The notes under the pieces were generated by a model. The model was not told the origin of the DNA, did not search any database, and worked only from the letters and a program-made list of their open reading frames with translations. A program made the translations under genes and the position numbers. From Glossina fuscipes (lineage: Eukaryota > Arthropoda > Insecta > Diptera > Glossinidae), in assembly GCF_014805625.2 (NCBI RefSeq), contig NW_023998423.1, positions 2,327,903 through 2,391,902 on the forward strand: 64,000 bases of DNA. Reading direction: 5' to 3'. Below, piece after piece: positions 62,561 to 64,000 of the stretch; the stretch's first letter is position 1, and every line of letters begins with the position of its first letter.

Positions 62561-62734
62561 GACGGTGGCTACAGGGAGTGCTTAGAGTCGATAGAGTCCC
62601 ACTTGTTTCTAACCATCAGTGTGTTATACTTTTATATAATAGAGATTCCCCGAGTGCGGGTCATGTTAAAACAACATTTTTGAATTCTTTACGGATTCTT
62701 TCGTGAAGCACTATAAACCTACTGATCGGTCTCA

Positions 62735-62830
62735 TCCGCCTGAGTGATCAAGTAGGGAAAATATCTCGACTAATAACTCAATGGTCGTGGGAGCAAATCA
62801 CATCTGCGGAAGAGTTTGCAATAAAACTGA
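62735..62830 (+). repeat. tRNA-derived SINE-like copy (copy 4)
   Basis: TCTCGACTAATAACTCAATG, GTCGTGGGAGCAAATCACAT (mutated B box) and CTGCGGAAGAGTTTGCAATA line up with copies 1 and 2, including the tail. Confidence 0.6.
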
Positions 62831-63530
62831 TAGCCTTAGATGCTAGTGCTTTAAGACTTTAGTCTTGGAATTTATTTCTCTGACTAAATTATTTACAATG
62901 ATAATAATAATAATAACACTGATCGATCTGAGAGTGAAAAGCAAATAAACATTTTTCCAAATATTACTGAGACTGAATTTACTTATTTCGTTAAATAATT
63001 TCAAATATAAACGCATCTGTTTACATTGCGCTTGAAAGTTTATTAAGATTCATTTTGAGAACTTTGTATGTGCATATGTTTAGACTAGAAGTACCAAAAC
63101 AACTTTCAACGAAAACGAAAACAGTAAACAAGCGAATGCGACGGAGCACAGAAAAGTTAATTCCTTGCTAGCCCAACATTCCACTGGTCATGGAAATTTG
63201 TCGAGTTATTTGTGTTGTTTCAAAATACGTGCCAAGGCATAAACAACGACGCAGGAATATTTGGGAACAGACTTTTCAGATAATCTGCTAGCGGTCCGTA
63301 GTAGACTCCGAAGGATGTTAGCAATTTATCGGTTTTTTACAAGACATGTCTCGACATAAAGCCGCACAAGGGCGACACCCGAACGTTTAATCTCAGACAA
63401 GGACGAGAGAAGCAAAGTGATATAGTGAGGGTCAAGAATCCATGAGGTTCCATCCCGAGCCAATGCAAAAGCGGTTTGTTCGCTCACTTCTACTGCGCCC
63501 ATAAACAAAAAAACACAAGCACACACGTAC

Positions 63531-63531
<1 letters not shown>

Positions 63532-63566
<35 letters not shown>
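63532..63566. repeat. AT microsatellite
   Basis: A run of about 35 bp of alternating A and T. Confidence 0.9.
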
Positions 63567-63568
<2 letters not shown>

Positions 63569-64000
63569 AAGATTTTTTCCTAAATCTCTATAATAAATTC
63601 TTCTCTATTTTTCCCCCTTTCAATCACTTAATGAATAAAACATACTAACGACAACTTGGAACAATTGTTCTAACTCATGAAAGTAGAATTAATTCAACAG
63701 AAAAATAATGAAAATGTTATCGCATTTAAGAGTGTAGGCTTGGCAGACTTGCATCAAAGAAATTCATTTAAAAGTGAGATCACGATTTTAAGTTAATTTA
63801 ATTATATCCAATCAACCTACACGTTGTTGTTACGGCAACTTTTTTAATTGAAAATTATTCTCCCACTTAATGCACCTCGTGAAGTGTCATCGAAAAGGGC
63901 TCAGATTTTCATCAAGTGGGAGAAAACCCACATGCAAAATCTGCATTACGACGAAGCCGAGCAACGACAGCAGAGATATAATACCTTCTATGGACCTCAT

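Larger units (their letters stand above)
49673..64000. other. 14-kb region without a recognisable gene
   Basis: The longest ORFs (49732-50157, 51820-52182, 55009-55329, 55361-55720) are low-complexity or Phe/Leu/Lys/Ile-rich, with no family match or splice partner. The region carries microsatellites, an R1 copy at about 58210-58450, SINE-like copies at about 62486-62560 and 62735-62830, and an AT run near the end. It may be an intron or regulatory domain of a gene outside the window. Confidence 0.55.

Noticed and set aside
63532..63566. CRISPR or telomere-like array
   Set aside because: Simple AT dinucleotide repeats only; no spaced repeats of array type anywhere in the window.

Overview
The window is nuclear DNA from an insect, almost certainly a higher fly (Brachycera). 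The signs are AT-rich DNA, short GT-AG introns of about 60-75 bp beside introns of several kb, TATA and AATAAA signals, mariner and P-type transposon remains, and clear homologues of Drosophila genes. The commonest dispersed repeat resembles repeats I associate with tsetse flies (Glossina). That genus assignment is a low-to-moderate confidence impression. No bacterial, viral or CRISPR features were seen.

Layout. (1) 1.55-3.55 kb, + strand: a five-exon Sans (USH1G) gene encoding an ankyrin-SAM scaffold protein. (2) 3.71-11.64 kb, - strand: a ten-exon full-length P-glycoprotein, Mdr50-type ABC transporter, tail to tail with Sans. The Sans poly(A) signal lies about 10 bp from the Mdr50 stop codon. 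(3) 11.6-27.8 kb: mostly non-coding repeats, with one speculative small spliced gene at 24.4-25.0 kb. (4) 27.8-49.6 kb: three DM9-repeat genes, one on the - strand with six DM9 units and two on the + strand with four each. Among and inside them lie a decayed P-superfamily transposase, a mariner deletion derivative with both terminal repeats, two more mariner/Tc1 remnants and a tiny perfect hairpin element. (5) 49.7-64 kb: no convincing gene, only microsatellites, SINE-like copies and other dispersed repeats.

Reconstructed coding sequences all close in frame: Sans 508 aa, Mdr50 1326 aa, DM9 genes 516, 285 and 298 aa. All three DM9 genes are best explained by a first coding exon of only four bases (ATG plus one base) behind a TATA box, with GATA motifs nearby. 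DM9 proteins in other animals include carbohydrate-binding recognition proteins, and GATA-rich promoters in flies suggest gut expression. A gut or immune lectin cluster next to a xenobiotic efflux pump is therefore a reasonable inference but is not proven here. Sans, Mdr50 and the DM9 genes are, as I recall, close together in Drosophila (CG13320, CG13321 and CG13322 carry consecutive numbers), which would make this a conserved neighbourhood.

Transposon and repeat calls rest on peptide-level or base-level similarity judged by eye. Exon boundaries rest on splice consensus, phase and family fit.
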